From contig QRFJ01000061.1 of NCBI GenBank assembly GCA_006176705.1, forward strand, positions 736,243 to 800,242: 64,000 nt of DNA, read 5' to 3'. The DNA is from Cocos nucifera. Its lineage: Eukaryota; Streptophyta; Magnoliopsida; Arecales; Arecaceae. Shown piece after piece: positions 23,100 through 34,639 of this stretch; positions within the stretch are counted from its first letter, which is position 1, and the number at the start of each line of letters is the position of its first letter. The notes beneath the pieces are model-generated. The model saw nothing but the letters and a program-made list of their open reading frames with translations, ran no database searches and had not been told where the DNA came from. The translations under genes and the position numbers were made by a program.

Positions 23100-25381
23100 T
23101 GTTAGATATATGTGCCCTAGAAGTCAGAATTGGCTGACACTTGTAATACACTTATAGGGGTAAAATTATAATTTTGACTATTATCAATAAAATAGATTAT
23201 TTTTTATCATATATATATATTTAGTGTTTGTGATACATCCTTTGAGTTAATGGTAATGATAATTCATATTTTCAAGAGTTGAAAATTTAAGACATGAATA
23301 ATCATTATTAACTCATAAAATGCTCCCGACCATAGGATCATCACGAGGATGGTGATTGATCCGGAAGATTGGTGCACAATTCTTCTCTTTAGTAGATGAG
23401 TCTTGAGTCTATGGTGTAGAGACATCGGAGCGAGAGTACAGGTACTCGTTAGAGAACGAGGGCACTGAGCGTGACCACCTCGAGTAGTCATTAGGGAAGT
23501 CTACCTTCTCGTCAATGACTGACTCGATGCTGCAGTAGTGTGTCTGGTTCTTTGACCTGAGATGCATCGGCAGTTCACCTTGAGGGTGTTATAGTTTGAC
23601 TACACCATTACTCGGTCTCCTAGCCATATGGAACCCTGAGGTGTATGTTGGCTATAGCATGTTCATTGTAGGAACTGGATTGCATCAAGATGGAATCTAT
23701 CTACCTCGGTGGTAGAGGAGCAGCCCTATGATGATCATGAGAATCAAGTCCAGAAGCCCATGGCCATGGTAGAGTGAAATAATAGAAAGAGTTTCTATTT
23801 AGATTTTCACATTGGACTCGAATCGAATGATTACATCATATGACAGAGACTAGGGTTTGACGAGTTCACCTTAACCCTAATCTGATCGGGGCTCAAGATA
23901 GAAGAACTTAATCACACAGGTAGCTGCACCAAGAGGTTCGCATTCAGCTCTGATGGGTTGCCACCATATACTGCTAGGTGTCACTGGTGGATTTTGGGAG
24001 CAATTAGAATGATTTAGATGATCGATCATTCTAGCTGTTCGAATCAGAAGAGTTCTGATCCATCGAAAGGAGTTTCGATGATGTCGATGATAGAGATCAT
24101 GACATATCCCATTACCATACAGAACTGAACCTAACTGGGTCACACAAACAAGGGTTTGAATCTGGTGATCATCAATTGAACTGATCTAGTTCAATTGATC
24201 TGAATGAGATTCAATTAGGTTCAAGGAAATCGTGCTAGCACTCGATTGAACCTAACGTTCTTCTTTTACTATCATAAATAAGTTGTCCTGACTGAGCCAA
24301 AGGAGTTTGTGCTCAATCAGAGGCCTTCATATGGTCTGACTGGAGGTTGTCCAAGTCAGAAAAGGTTGTCTTATTTTGTAAGACATTACCTGCCATTTTT
24401 GGTCACCTGCCATTTCTTGTTCTTTGACTTTGGTCAAAAGTCTACCTTTGACTGGTCAAATGTTGACCATTGACACTTTGACTTTTGACCACATGTCATG
24501 CACCTATTGGAGAGCTGGTGGGGGCCTGTCCCCCTGCCAGAACCTGGCAAGGAGGAGGGCGCACGCCAAACCTTGGCGTGTGCCCAAGTTAGGAGGCGCC
24601 TAGGAGTCCTTGTTGGACAAGGACTCCATCTCCTTTTTGGATTCCAATTAGAGTTCTTCTAAGAACCAACTTTGACTGGTCTTAGGCACCCTCTAAGGAG
24701 GAATCCAGGGGACTCTATTCCCACCAATCAGATTTAGATCTGATTTCACAAAGGGTTGTGATTGGTTGGGAAGAAGAGGAGTTGGATCACAAGCTTAGTC
24801 TATAAATAAGACCCTGCGCCCAACTCAAGGTGAATCTAAAAATTCCCACATGCCCCAAGGCTGCCTCTCCCCTCCTTCCTCCATGCCATAGTCTCTTCTC
24901 CCTCTGCTCTCCACGTCCAAAAGTAGTTTTGGATCTTGGTTGGTGCGATTCAGATCAAGAGAAAGGCGATCAAAAGCAAGAAGGCTGCGCTGCTGCAAAA
25001 GGACGACTGCTGATCTTCAAAAGAGTTTTGAAGATCCTCCAGATCAGATCCAGATCTAATTTTTGGAGACTGTGATAGAGAAGAAGAGGATCTCCAGATC
25101 CAACCCGAGTGGATACCGGTAGAGGCCAGGCGCTTGCGTGGCTAAGATCCAGAACCTTCCGCTGCTTACAGGATCATCAACAGGGTAATAGGATTACCCA
25201 AATCAAGGTAAATTAAATTTGATTTAATTTATCTTATTTTATTTTATTTATTAAAATAATAAGAATCAGATCTAAAATATATCAAGATCTGATTTGGATC
25301 AAAGAAAAAATTTTTAAAATATATCTCTTGATCTGATCAGATCTGAACGAACCTGGTCCGGGAAATCAGGATTTTCCTTCA
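23100..25381 (+). repeat. Copia 5' LTR (2,282 bp)
   Basis: Begins TGTTAGATAT and ends TTTTCCTTCA. Over the first 61 bases it differs from the 3' LTR by three substitutions and one deletion, so the insertion is not recent. TATAAATAAG at 24801-24810 is the likely TATA box. The LTR is unusually long for copia. Confidence 0.93.
24801..24810 (+). promoter_or_regulatory. TATA box in the copia 5' LTR
   Basis: TATAAATAAG is conserved at the equivalent place in the 3' LTR (32860-32869). It would set the start of R. Confidence 0.6.
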
Positions 25382-25383
25382 AC

Positions 25384-25396
25384 TGGTATCAGAGCC
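25384..25396 (+). other. Copia primer-binding site (initiator tRNA-Met type)
   Basis: TGGTATCAGAGCC starts three bases after the LTR and matches the usual plant copia primer site, complementary to the 3' end of initiator tRNA-Met. Confidence 0.92.
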
Positions 25397-27252
25397 AAGG
25401 TTCTAAAGTATTTAGATCTAATTTTAAATTTATTTTAATTAAAAAATAAATGATTTTAGATGTCACATGAGATGTGATCAGATCTAAAATCAAAAAAATT
25501 AAAATTAAATGATTTGGATCTAAGATTAGAAAATATGCATGACTAGTTCTAAAATAGAATAGTTCTATAGAATAGTCTTGCATGTTTTAATTTAATTTGA
25601 TTAAATCATATTTTAGATCTATTTATTTACTATTTTTTGATATTATAATTATTATAATAACATCTAAAAAATAGCAAATAAAAATTATTTAATTTTAAAT
25701 ATCATATGAGATATGATTGATGCATGTCTAGACTAGTTGTAGAATAGTTCTACATAATTGTCTAGATTAGAATTTATTTTGATAAGATCAATTTAAATCT
25801 AATTTTTTAGATTATTATGAGATAATTTAGATCTGAAAATATGCATGATTCGATACATGAGATGTATGCAAAATATGCCATGATTAGATCTAATTTGTAT
25901 ATGAGATATATGATATAGATCTAAAATTATTTTGTAGTATTACATGTTCCTGATTAAGGCGTTCCTCTTGGCCGTCCGGTCATAAGAATGAAGAAGGGTT
26001 TAAAGGCCCTCTCCTTCCATCCGATGGGGTGTTCTTATGATGTGTAGGGGTGCTGTGCATTCGTCCTTAATCAGAAATCCAAAACTTACTTTCTGCAAAA
26101 CCCTAGATCCTGAAACCCTAGGATTTATTGTGCATATTTTGTTTATGAACCCTACTTAATTAAGAATTAAGATTATGGAATATTAATTAGGTCTAAAATT
26201 GAGAATTTTAGATCTAAGACATATTCATAATACTGGGTTCGGGCTTGGGTAGCTCAATTAGGTCTAAGCGGTTGATCAAACCGAATCAAGAGTTGGTTAG
26301 ATGGGATCAACAATGCTTAAATTGACCAGCCTAATAGGATTAAGTCTGGGTCAAGATCGAGTCACGATCAAGCAAGACCTAATTAGGCTCAGAGGTTAGA
26401 GTCTGGATTGTAGGCTAACCCAATTGGTTCTGGCTCAACAATTTGGTGTCTAAGGTAAGTTTGGCACATACGACCGACTGGATTTTTAATTGGAAGCTAC
26501 TCGACCTGAATGCGTTCTTGTACGAGTTAATGGCATATTCCTTCCACCGGTCTCACTTACCTGGCCATATCTGTTGACACAGTTCTGATCTGAGGTGGTC
26601 AATAATCCGAGCTAACCCATGCCACTAGGTTAGTCATAATTGTTATGACTAATGCCAAGTCTAGTTTAATGAGACCTGAATCAATTCTCCCTAAGAAAAG
26701 ATTAAGTCTGAGGTCTTCCACCATTGTAGATGTGCGGGCCCTTCCCGGGGTTGATTGTTCTCGGCTGGATACAGTGGCTCAGTTGCACCGGGAAGATGCA
26801 ACCATGTCTATTAGGCATTGGATGCTATGGGCTGGAGGATGAGTTGGGCTCAATATTTTGGATACGGTGAGAGACTCAATTAGGAACCCAGTCTATGCAA
26901 ATGGTGGGTCTGACTTAACTAAGGAGTGGATCAATATTTCGGATACGGTGAGATTCATGAATTAGAGACCAAGTTTGGGTGCACCATGATTAGAGAATCA
27001 TTGAACAAGAGTTGTTCACTCATTGGCTAACCCATCACCAATAACTGTTAGGTGAGGTGATGAGTCAGTTGGTGAGACCGCACCACCCACTAGAAATCAT
27101 TAATCATGGAGATTTTTGCATCTCTACAGAGGGAGTGTAGGGATCCGAGAAAATAGTGGGAGCTAATTTGTTTAAAAATAAAATCCCTAAATAAATTGGT
27201 CAAGTCAATAATTACAGTATCTAACTAGAATCTTTGACTCTCTACAGGAAAA
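25397..27252 (+). other. Untranslated leader of the copia element
   Basis: About 1.9 kb between the primer site and gag. It is AT-rich at first, with several near-repeats around AGATCTAAA and GCATGT...TAGTTCTA, then of average composition. No coding domain was found. Confidence 0.6.
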
Positions 27253-28106
27253 ATGTCTGCGTCCAACCCATTGGCACGTATCCTGGACACACATAGACTG
27301 ACTGGACCCAATTATAAAGATTGGCTCAGGAACTACAAAATTATTTTGGGTTCAGAGAAGTTAACCCATGTTATTGGACCAGGACCCTCCCACCTTACCA
27401 GCCCGTCCATCCACTGAACAGAGAGCGTCTCTGGAAAAATGGATTAGACGAAGATAATAAGGCCAGATATTACATGTTGGGCTCGATGTCTGATGAGCTC
27501 CAGCGCCAACATGAAGATATCGGGACTGCTCGCCAAATGTTGGCTCACCTGCAGGAGATGTTTGGTGAACAGAGTCGCGCAGCCAAATATCAAGTCACGA
27601 AATGACTTTTTAAGGCTAAGATGCGTGATGGGCAGTCAGTCCAAGATCACTGTCTGACAATGATCAAGGACATGGAAGAGCTTGAGAAGCTCGGTGTGAA
27701 GTTAGACTTGGATCTGCAGAACGATATTATTCTGCAATCCTTGACTGATGCATATGGGCAATTCATCATGAATTACCACATGCATAAACTTCAAAATTCC
27801 TTGGCCGAATTAATGAATATGCTGGTTACCGCTGAGCTTTCTATGAAAGGTTCTAAAGGCTCAGTTCTTGCTATGGAACGGACTTCTTCCAAAAGAAAGT
27901 CTTATGGAAAGAAAAAGAAGTCTGTGAAAAAGCAAAAGGTGGAAGGATCAAAGAAGAAGAAGGCAGAAGCCGAAGAAGAAGGCCGATGGCAAAGGAAAGT
28001 GTTTCCATTGCAACAGCGACGGCCATTGGAAGCGGAACTGCCCTACTTACCTGGCCACCCTGAAGAACAAGAAGGAAGGTCCTTCTGGAGGTATGCTCGT
28101 TATTGA
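27253..28106 (+). pseudogene. Copia gag, frameshifted
   Basis: The start at 27253 (MSASNPLARILDTHRLTGPN) gives the beginning of a copia gag, then the frame shifts near 27340-27400. The UBN2-type gag core follows (LGSMSDELQRQHEDIG, QMLAHLQEMFGE), is broken by one stop at about 27603, and continues to a lysine-rich stretch. A second frameshift near 27960-28000 moves the zinc knuckle CFHCNSDGHWKRNC (28000-28041) into the frame of the protease. Confidence 0.9.
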
Positions 28107-28404
28107 GTCTAACCTTACGGTTTCTTCTGCATCCAGTTGGGTGCTTGACTCTGGTTCTAGTGCTCATCTGTGCACTTTCATGCAGGGTCTTGAGGATAGC
28201 AGGAGGCTGAGGGATGGAGACATGATCCTACGCATCGGTAATGGAGCAAGAGTTGCTGCAGTAGCCGTGGGAACATACCCTCTTCGATTACCATCTGGTT
28301 TAGACTTAGTTTTGAAAGACTGTTATTATGTGCCTGCAGCTAGCAGGAATTTGATTTCTGTTTCATGCTTAGCACAAGAAGGTTATGTGATTCACCTTCT
28401 TTAA
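28000..28404 (+). pseudogene. Copia gag zinc knuckle and aspartic protease
   Basis: One open frame joins the CCHC zinc knuckle to the retropepsin active-site motif WVLDSGSSAHLC near 28140, followed by flap and core residues to VIHLL. A stop or frameshift at about 28404 separates it from the integrase. Confidence 0.85.
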
Positions 28405-29735
28405 GGACCATTGTAACATTCTTTATGAAAGAAATAAAATTGCAAATGGTTTCCTTATTAATGGTCTTTATCAGCTACATATTGATGTACCTGTTCTAAC
28501 TATCGAGCAAAACGTGAATGCCAAACGACCTAGGGATAGTCCAAACGACAGATATCTATGGCACCTGAGATTAGGTCATATAGCAGAAGATAGGATCAAC
28601 AAATTGGAGAAAAATGGGCTATTGAGTCCATTGACTTTTCGAGTCATATCCAACTTGTGAATCTTGTCTTCAAGGCAAAATGACTAAACTCCCTTTTGTT
28701 GGACATGGGGAGAGGGCCACAGATCTCCTTGCCCTAGTACATACTGATGTGTGCGGCCCATTTGATGTGCCGGCTAGAGGCAATTTTGTCTACTTCATTA
28801 CCTTTACCGATGATCTGTCTAGGTATGGGTATGTGTATCTTATGAGACACAAGTCTGAAGCTTTTGAAAAGTTCAAAGAATTCAGACATGAAGTAGAAAA
28901 ATAAACTAAAAAATCCATTAAGGTTCTTCGATTAGATCGAGGAGGTAAATACCTTAGCCGAAAATTCTTAGACTATCTCAAGAAAAATGACATAGTCTCT
29001 CAATGGACTCCATCAGAAATACCTCAACTCAACAGAGTTTCAGAATGGAGAAATCGGACTCTATTGGATATGATCCGATCCATGATGAGTTTCACAAACC
29101 TCCCTAATTTTTTTTAGGGACATTCATTGTTAACTTCAATTTATCTACTGAACAAGGTTCCCTCTAAAACTGTTTCTACCACACCGTATGAGATATGGCA
29201 CAGTAAGAAACCAAGTCTGAGTCATCTTAGAATTTAGGATTATCCGACTCATATCAAAAGACAACAAACGGATAAGTTAGAGTTTAGATCCTTCAGAGCT
29301 CGATTCATAGGATATCCTAAAGAATCATTAAGATACTATTTCTACATTCCAGAAGACCATAATATGATTATGAGTCGACATACCATCTTTCTTGAAAAAT
29401 AGTTTATTCAAGATGGCGGCATTGGAAAGTAGATTAAGCTTGATGAGAAAGTCTCATAAGTACAATGAGCTAAGGATCAATTGGAACCAAATCAGGTTGA
29501 GCCAATAAGAACACAACCTCCTCCACCTCATAGATCAGAAAGAGTTTCCCGTCTCCCTGAAAGATACTTAGGTATTATTTTAGAGAAAATAGAGAAAATA
29601 TTCCTCATAGGTAATGGTGCTCATGGTGATGATCCCAAAACCTACAATGAGGCGATATCAGATATCGACTTCGAGAAATGACTAGAGATAATGCAGTCAG
29701 AAATTAAATCGATGCACTTAAACTAAGTCTGAACC
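28405..29735 (+). pseudogene. Copia integrase, broken
   Basis: The pre-integrase segment (DRYLWHLRLGHIAEDRINKL, about 28545-28610) carries the His/His part of the zinc site, and CESCLQGKM (about 28660) the Cys/Cys part, but a frameshift separates them. The catalytic core starts HTDVCGPF (about 28740) and includes FTDDLSRYGYVY. Further pieces run to a linker (PPPPHRSERVSRLPERY, about 29517). There are at least six stops. Confidence 0.85.
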
Positions 29736-30360
29736 TTGATAGATCCATCAGAAGGTATAGTACCTATTGGGTGTAAATGGATCTTTAAGAGAAAGATTGG
29801 TGCAAATGAGAATGTGGAGACATTCAAGACTAGACTAGTGGCAAAAGGTTATAGTCAACGCGAAGGCATTGACTATCAGGATACCTTTTTTCCAGTGACT
29901 ATATTAAAATTCATCCACACATTGCTTGCCGTTGCAGCCTATTTCGATTATGAAATATGACAAATGGACGTGAAAACGGTATTCTTAAATGGATATCTTG
30001 AGGAAGATATCTATATAGAACAGCCGCTAGGTTTCACATCCAGTGATACTGATCATAAGATTTGCAAGCTGCAAAGGTCCATATATGGACTCAAGCAAGC
30101 ATCTTGGAGCTAGAACATCCGTTTCAATGATGTGATCAAAACATTTGGTTTCATAAAAAATGAAGAGAAATCATGTATCTTCAAAAAGATCAGTAGGAGC
30201 GTTGTTGTCTTTCTCGTATTGTACGTGGATGACATCCTTCTTATTGGAAATGATATTCCCATGATGATGATAGTCAAAATATGGTTGTCAAGGAATTCTC
30301 ATGAAGATCTAGGTAAGCATCCTTTATTCTAGGAATTAAGGTCTATAGAGATAAACCGAA
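29736..30360 (+). pseudogene. Copia reverse transcriptase, broken
   Basis: GCKWIFKRKIG, TRLVAKGYSQREGIDYQDTF and QMDVKTVFLNGYLEEDIYIE (after a stop) mark the fingers and palm. KLQRSIYGLKQASW follows, and LYVDDILLIGND near 30220 is the catalytic YVDD box. Stops interrupt it at about 29958, 30112 and 30330. Confidence 0.92.
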
Positions 30361-31135
30361 TAGGATGCTAGGACTTTCACAGAAGATGTATATAGAGAAA
30401 GTACTAAAAAGGTTTAGTATGAAAAACTCTAAGAGGGGATTAATACCCTTCAGACATGGTATTCATCTTTCCAAGAAGATGTGCCCTAGCACAGCTGAGG
30501 AAATAGAATGCATGAGCAAGATCCCTTATGCTTCTGCAATAGGAAGCCTCATGTATGCCATGCTATGTACACGACCTGATATAGCCCATGCTATGAGTGT
30601 CACAAGCAGATATCAGTCAAATCCAGGTGAAGAACATTATATTGATCTTTGGTAATGGAGAATTCCATGTCTAGGGATACACAGACTCGAATTTCATGTC
30701 CGATGTAGATGAATGAAAGTTGACATCTGGAAGTCTGTTTATGTGCAATGTGGTGGTACTGTCAGCTGAAAGAGTTTTAAGCAAACCGTGACAACAGATT
30801 TCACCATGGAACCAGAATATATCGCTGCATCAGAGGCTGCGAAGGAAGCATTTTGGTACAAAAAGTTTGCCACAAAAATTGGAGTAATGCCATCAGATGC
30901 GATTCCTCTATACCGCGATAATAATGGCGCCATAGCCCTTGCTAAGGAGCCGAGGTCTCACCAGAAGTCCAAGCATATTGAGCGACGATACCACCTCATC
31001 CGCGATTACTCGAGAAAGGATTACGTCGAGGTCAAGAGAGTCAAACTCTATAAGACAATGTGCAGACCCACTTACAAACCGTGGACAACAAAAAATTCAA
31101 AGCCCACCTTGAGAAGATGGGACTTAGACTTATAG
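30361..31135 (+). pseudogene. Copia RT thumb and RNase H, broken
   Basis: SKIPYASAIGSLMYAMLCTR at about 30520 is the conserved block after the polymerase. RNase H is marked by TMEPEYIAASEAAKEAFW near 30806 and by DNNGAIALAKEP and HIERRYHLIRDY near 30917-31007. A stretch with stops separates the two. Confidence 0.9.
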
Positions 31136-31147
31136 CCAATTGGCTTT

Positions 31148-31163
31148 AGGATAAGTGAGAGAT
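31148..31163 (+). other. Candidate polypurine tract of the copia element
   Basis: AGGATAAGTGAGAGAT ends directly at the 3' LTR. It is a mutated form of the purine tract usual in this position. Confidence 0.6.
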
Positions 31164-33155
31164 TGTTGATATATATGCCCTAGAAGCCAGAATTGGCTGA
31201 CACTTATAATACACTTATAGGGGCAAAATTATAATTTTAATTATTATCAATAAGATGGGTTATTTTCTATCACATATATGTATTTAGTATTCGTGATACA
31301 TCCTTTGATTAATTGGTAATGATAAATTCATAATTTTTAAGAGTTAAAAATTAAGACATGAATAATCATTATTAACTCATAAAATGCTTCCCGACCATAG
31401 ATCATCATGAAGATGGTGATTGATCCAGAAGGTTGATGTACAATCTCTTTTCTTTAGTAGATGAGTCTTGAGTCTATGGTGTGGAGACACCGGAGTGAGA
31501 GTACAGATACTCGTTAGAGAACGAGGCACTGAGCGTGACCACCTCGATAGTCATTAGGAAGTCTACCTTCTCATCAATGACTGACTCAATGCTGTAGTAG
31601 GTGTCTGATTTTTTACCTAGCATGCATCGACAGTCACCGTTGAAGGTGTTTGTAGTTTGACTACACCCATAACTCGGTTTCCTAGCGCCATTCTGAATCC
31701 TGAGGTGTATGTTGGCTATAGCGATGTTCATTGTAGGAACTGGATTGCATCAAGATGAAATCTATCTATCTCGGTGGTAGAGGAGCAGCCCTATGATGAT
31801 CATGAGATCAAGTCCAGAAGCCCATGGCCATGGTAGAGTGAAATAATAGAAAGAGTTTCTATTTAGATTTTCACATCGGACTTGAATCGAATGATTACAT
31901 CATATGACAGAAACTAGGGTCTGACGAGTTCACCTTAACCTTAATCTGATCGAGGCTCAAGATAGAAGAACTTAATCACACGGATAGCTGCACCAAGAGG
32001 TTCGCATTCAGCTCTAATAGGTAGACACTAAATACTGCTAGGTGTCACTGGTGGATTTTGGGAGCAATTAGAATGATTTAGATGATTGATTATTCTAGCT
32101 GTTCGAATCAAAAAAGTTCTAATCCATCGAAAGGAGTTTCAATGATGTCTATGATAGAGATCATGACATATCCCATTACCATACAGAACTGAACCTAACT
32201 GGATCACACAAATAAAGATTTGAATCTGGTGATCATCAATTGAACTGATCCAGTTCAATTGATCTGAATGAGATTCAATTAGGTTCAAGAAAATCGTGCT
32301 AGCACTCGATTGAACCTAACGTTCTTCTTTTACTATCATAAATAATTATCCTGACTGAGCCAAAGGAGTTTGTACTCAATCAGAGGCCTTCACTTGGTCT
32401 GACTGGAGTTTGTTCAGATTATAAAAGGATTATCTTATTTTGTAAGACAATACCTGCCATTTTTAGTCATCTGCCATTTCTCGTCCTTTGACTTTGGTTA
32501 AAAGTTGACTTTGACTGGTCAAATATTGACCATTGATACTTTGACGTTTGTCCATGTGTCACGCATTTATTGGAGAGCTGGTGGGGGCTTGTCCCCCTAT
32601 CAGAACCTGATAAGAAGGAGGGCGCACGCCACCCTTAGCATGTGCCCAAGCTGGAGGCGCCTAGGAGTCCTTGTTGGATAGGGACTCCATCTCCTTTTTG
32701 GATTTCGATTAGACTCCTCCTAAGAACCAACTTTGACTGATCTTAGGCGCCATCTAAGGATGAATCCAAGGGACTCTATTTCTACTAATCAGATTTAGAT
32801 CTGATTTCACAAAGAGTTGTGATTGGTTGGGAAGAAGAGGAGTTGGATCACGCATAGTCTATAAATAAGACCCTGCGCCCAACTAAAGGTGTATCTGATA
32901 ATTCCCATGCCTCAAGACTGCCTCTCTCCTCCTCCTCCACGCCAAGTCCATCTTCTCCCTCTCCTCTCCACGCCCAAAGTAGTTTGGGATCTAAGTTGAT
33001 GCAATCCAAATGAGAAAAAGACGACAGAAAGCTAGAAGGCTGCGCTGCTACAAAAGACAACTGTTGATCTTTGAAAGTTGTTTTGAAGATCCTTTAAATT
33101 AGATTTAGATCTAATTTTTGGAGATGTGATAGAGAGAAGAAGAGAATCTTCAGAC
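31164..33155 (+). repeat. Copia 3' LTR, truncated (about 2.0 kb)
   Basis: It matches the 5' LTR from its first base to about 33155 (CTTCAGAC), with many point changes and small gaps. The terminal part, equivalent to about 25107-25381, is missing, and an (AAT)n tract starts at the break. Confidence 0.92.
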
Positions 33156-33156
33156 G

Positions 33157-33342
33157 TAATAATAATAATTATTATTACTATTATTATTATTTTCATTATT
33201 ATTACTACTTTTACTCTTATTAATATTATCATTATTACTATTTTATTATTATTAATATAATTATTATGATTATTATTATTACTATTTTTATTATTTATTA
33301 TTATTATTATTATCATTATTATGTTTATTATTATTATTTATT
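33157..33342. repeat. Interrupted (AAT/ATT)n microsatellite
   Basis: About 185 bases of ATT triplets with occasional C or G interruptions. It replaces the end of the copia 3' LTR. Confidence 0.95.
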
Positions 33343-33354
33343 AAAAATTAAAAA

Positions 33355-33905
33355 TTGATTAAGCCCCTTCGCCTCCCACCCCCAATGGCGCCCCTCCGCC
33401 GCCCACCACCCGCGGCCCCACCCAACCCGCCCACGCTGCCCCTCCACCGCCCTACCCCCCACGGACCGCACACTCCGTAACAATGCCCAAAACATCGTCT
33501 GGCGGCCCCCCACTCGAATTTGCGGTGGGCCCTCCATCATCCAGCATCGGTGCCTCGTGCCCTACAACGCCTCCCGCCGCCTCCAATCGTCCACCCATCG
33601 GTGCTTGCGGCCCCCCAACCCATTCCATAACCATCGGACGCAACGACCCTGCGCAACCCCACGTGACCCCCTATCACGCTGCACCGGCACTAACCGCTTC
33701 ATGCCTCGTCGTTCCGCCCACCCACGGCCACTGCACGAAAACATCCCGGCCCCCAACCCCGCGGTCCCGTCACCACTGCCCTGTGGCCCCGCACCCCACG
33801 AGCCCCCAACCTCTTTGTGGCCTGCACCCACCCTTCGTGCCCCACCGCCCGCCCGCCACCGGACCCACCGCACGTACGCACATTGTGGCCCCCCGATCCA
33901 AATGA
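33355..33905. other. GC-rich, C-biased block within the CACTA element
   Basis: About 550 bases that are strongly GC-rich, with C concentrated on the plus strand (repeated GGCCCCCCA and CCGCC), in an element otherwise very AT-rich. Several overlapping frames stay open on both strands because stop codons are AT-rich; their products are Pro/Ala/Arg/Gly-rich and match no domain. It may be a first exon of the CACTA transcript, an expanded repeat or captured host DNA. The G-runs on the minus strand could form quadruplexes. Confidence 0.7.
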
Positions 33906-34140
33906 TAGAAAGAGAACAAAAAAAATTATATACTATCAACGGCATGCGGCGACAACGACGGTAATGGCGGCGACAACAGCGGTGGCAACGGTGCCGGTAA
34001 CGACGATGTTATCGGGAGAACAGGTCATCGATCGGTGGAGCGAAGGAGGAGGGGGAAGATGAGAGAAGATGATGGGGGCGGGCGAGAGTGGATTTCGGGG
34101 AGAGAGTGGGTTTCGTGTAAACGTAATGGAAGGAAATATT
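33906..34140 (-). other. Possible leader region of the CACTA transcript
   Basis: Read on the minus strand, this region has a pyrimidine-rich stretch (CTCTCTCCCCGAAATCC and following) and trinucleotide-like GTCGCCGC repeats, the kind of leader seen upstream of TNPD. Assignment rests on position only. Confidence 0.3.
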
Positions 34141-34639
34141 TAAAGAGTTCTAGCGATGGAATTTTAGCAATGAAATTTCATCGCTAAAAGATTTATTAGC
34201 GATGAAAAAAATATTTCATCGCTAATAATTTTTACCATTTTTTTTCAAAAAAATATTAAAATATTGGATAAAATTATTTATGATAGAAAATTAATTTTTA
34301 TTGCACATAATATTTATTAGCAATAAAAATTTTCATCAAAAATATTTTTTTATAAATAAATAATTTTAAAAATAAAAAAAATTAAGAATATTTATGATGG
34401 AAAAATTTGCATCATAAATAAAATTTATTTATGATGGATATTTCCATCGTAAATACTTTTTGATAAATAAATAATTTTAAAAAATAAAAAAAAGATGAGA
34501 ATATTTATGATGGAAATTGACTTTCCATCGTAAATAACCTTTATTTGCGATAAAATATCCTTTTCCATTGTAAATAATTTTTTGTATATAAATAATTTAA
34601 ATAATCATTGAATTTTTGGCAATGAAAATTAAAAAAAAG
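34141..34639. repeat. CACTA subterminal repeats, inner right block
   Basis: Palindromic units such as TTAGCGATGAAA and TTTCATCGCTAA, then ATTTATGATGGAAA units, as at the left end. The block is separated from the outer right block by the foldback insertion. Confidence 0.85.

Larger units (their letters stand above)
23100..33155 (+). mobile_element. Ty1/copia LTR retrotransposon nested in the CACTA element
   Basis: Direct repeats begin TGTTAGATATATGTGCCC (23100) and TGTTGATATATATGCCC (31164). The 5' LTR ends CCTTCA, followed two bases later by a tRNA-Met primer site. Between the LTRs the order gag, protease, integrase, reverse transcriptase, RNase H identifies Ty1/copia. Every coding domain has stops or frameshifts. 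The last 275 or so bases of the 3' LTR are missing and replaced by an (AAT)n microsatellite, so no target duplication can be seen; the five bases before the 5' LTR are ACCAG. The lineage within copia was not assigned. Confidence 0.95.

Noticed and set aside
28680..31135. Retrotransposon frames as possible host genes of the integrase or RNase H type
   Set aside because: They lie between two LTRs with a primer site and follow copia gene order, with many stops.
33483..33964. Long overlapping Pro/Ala/Arg-rich frames on both strands
   Set aside because: GC-rich DNA has few stop codons by chance. No domain is present and the frames overlap each other on both strands.
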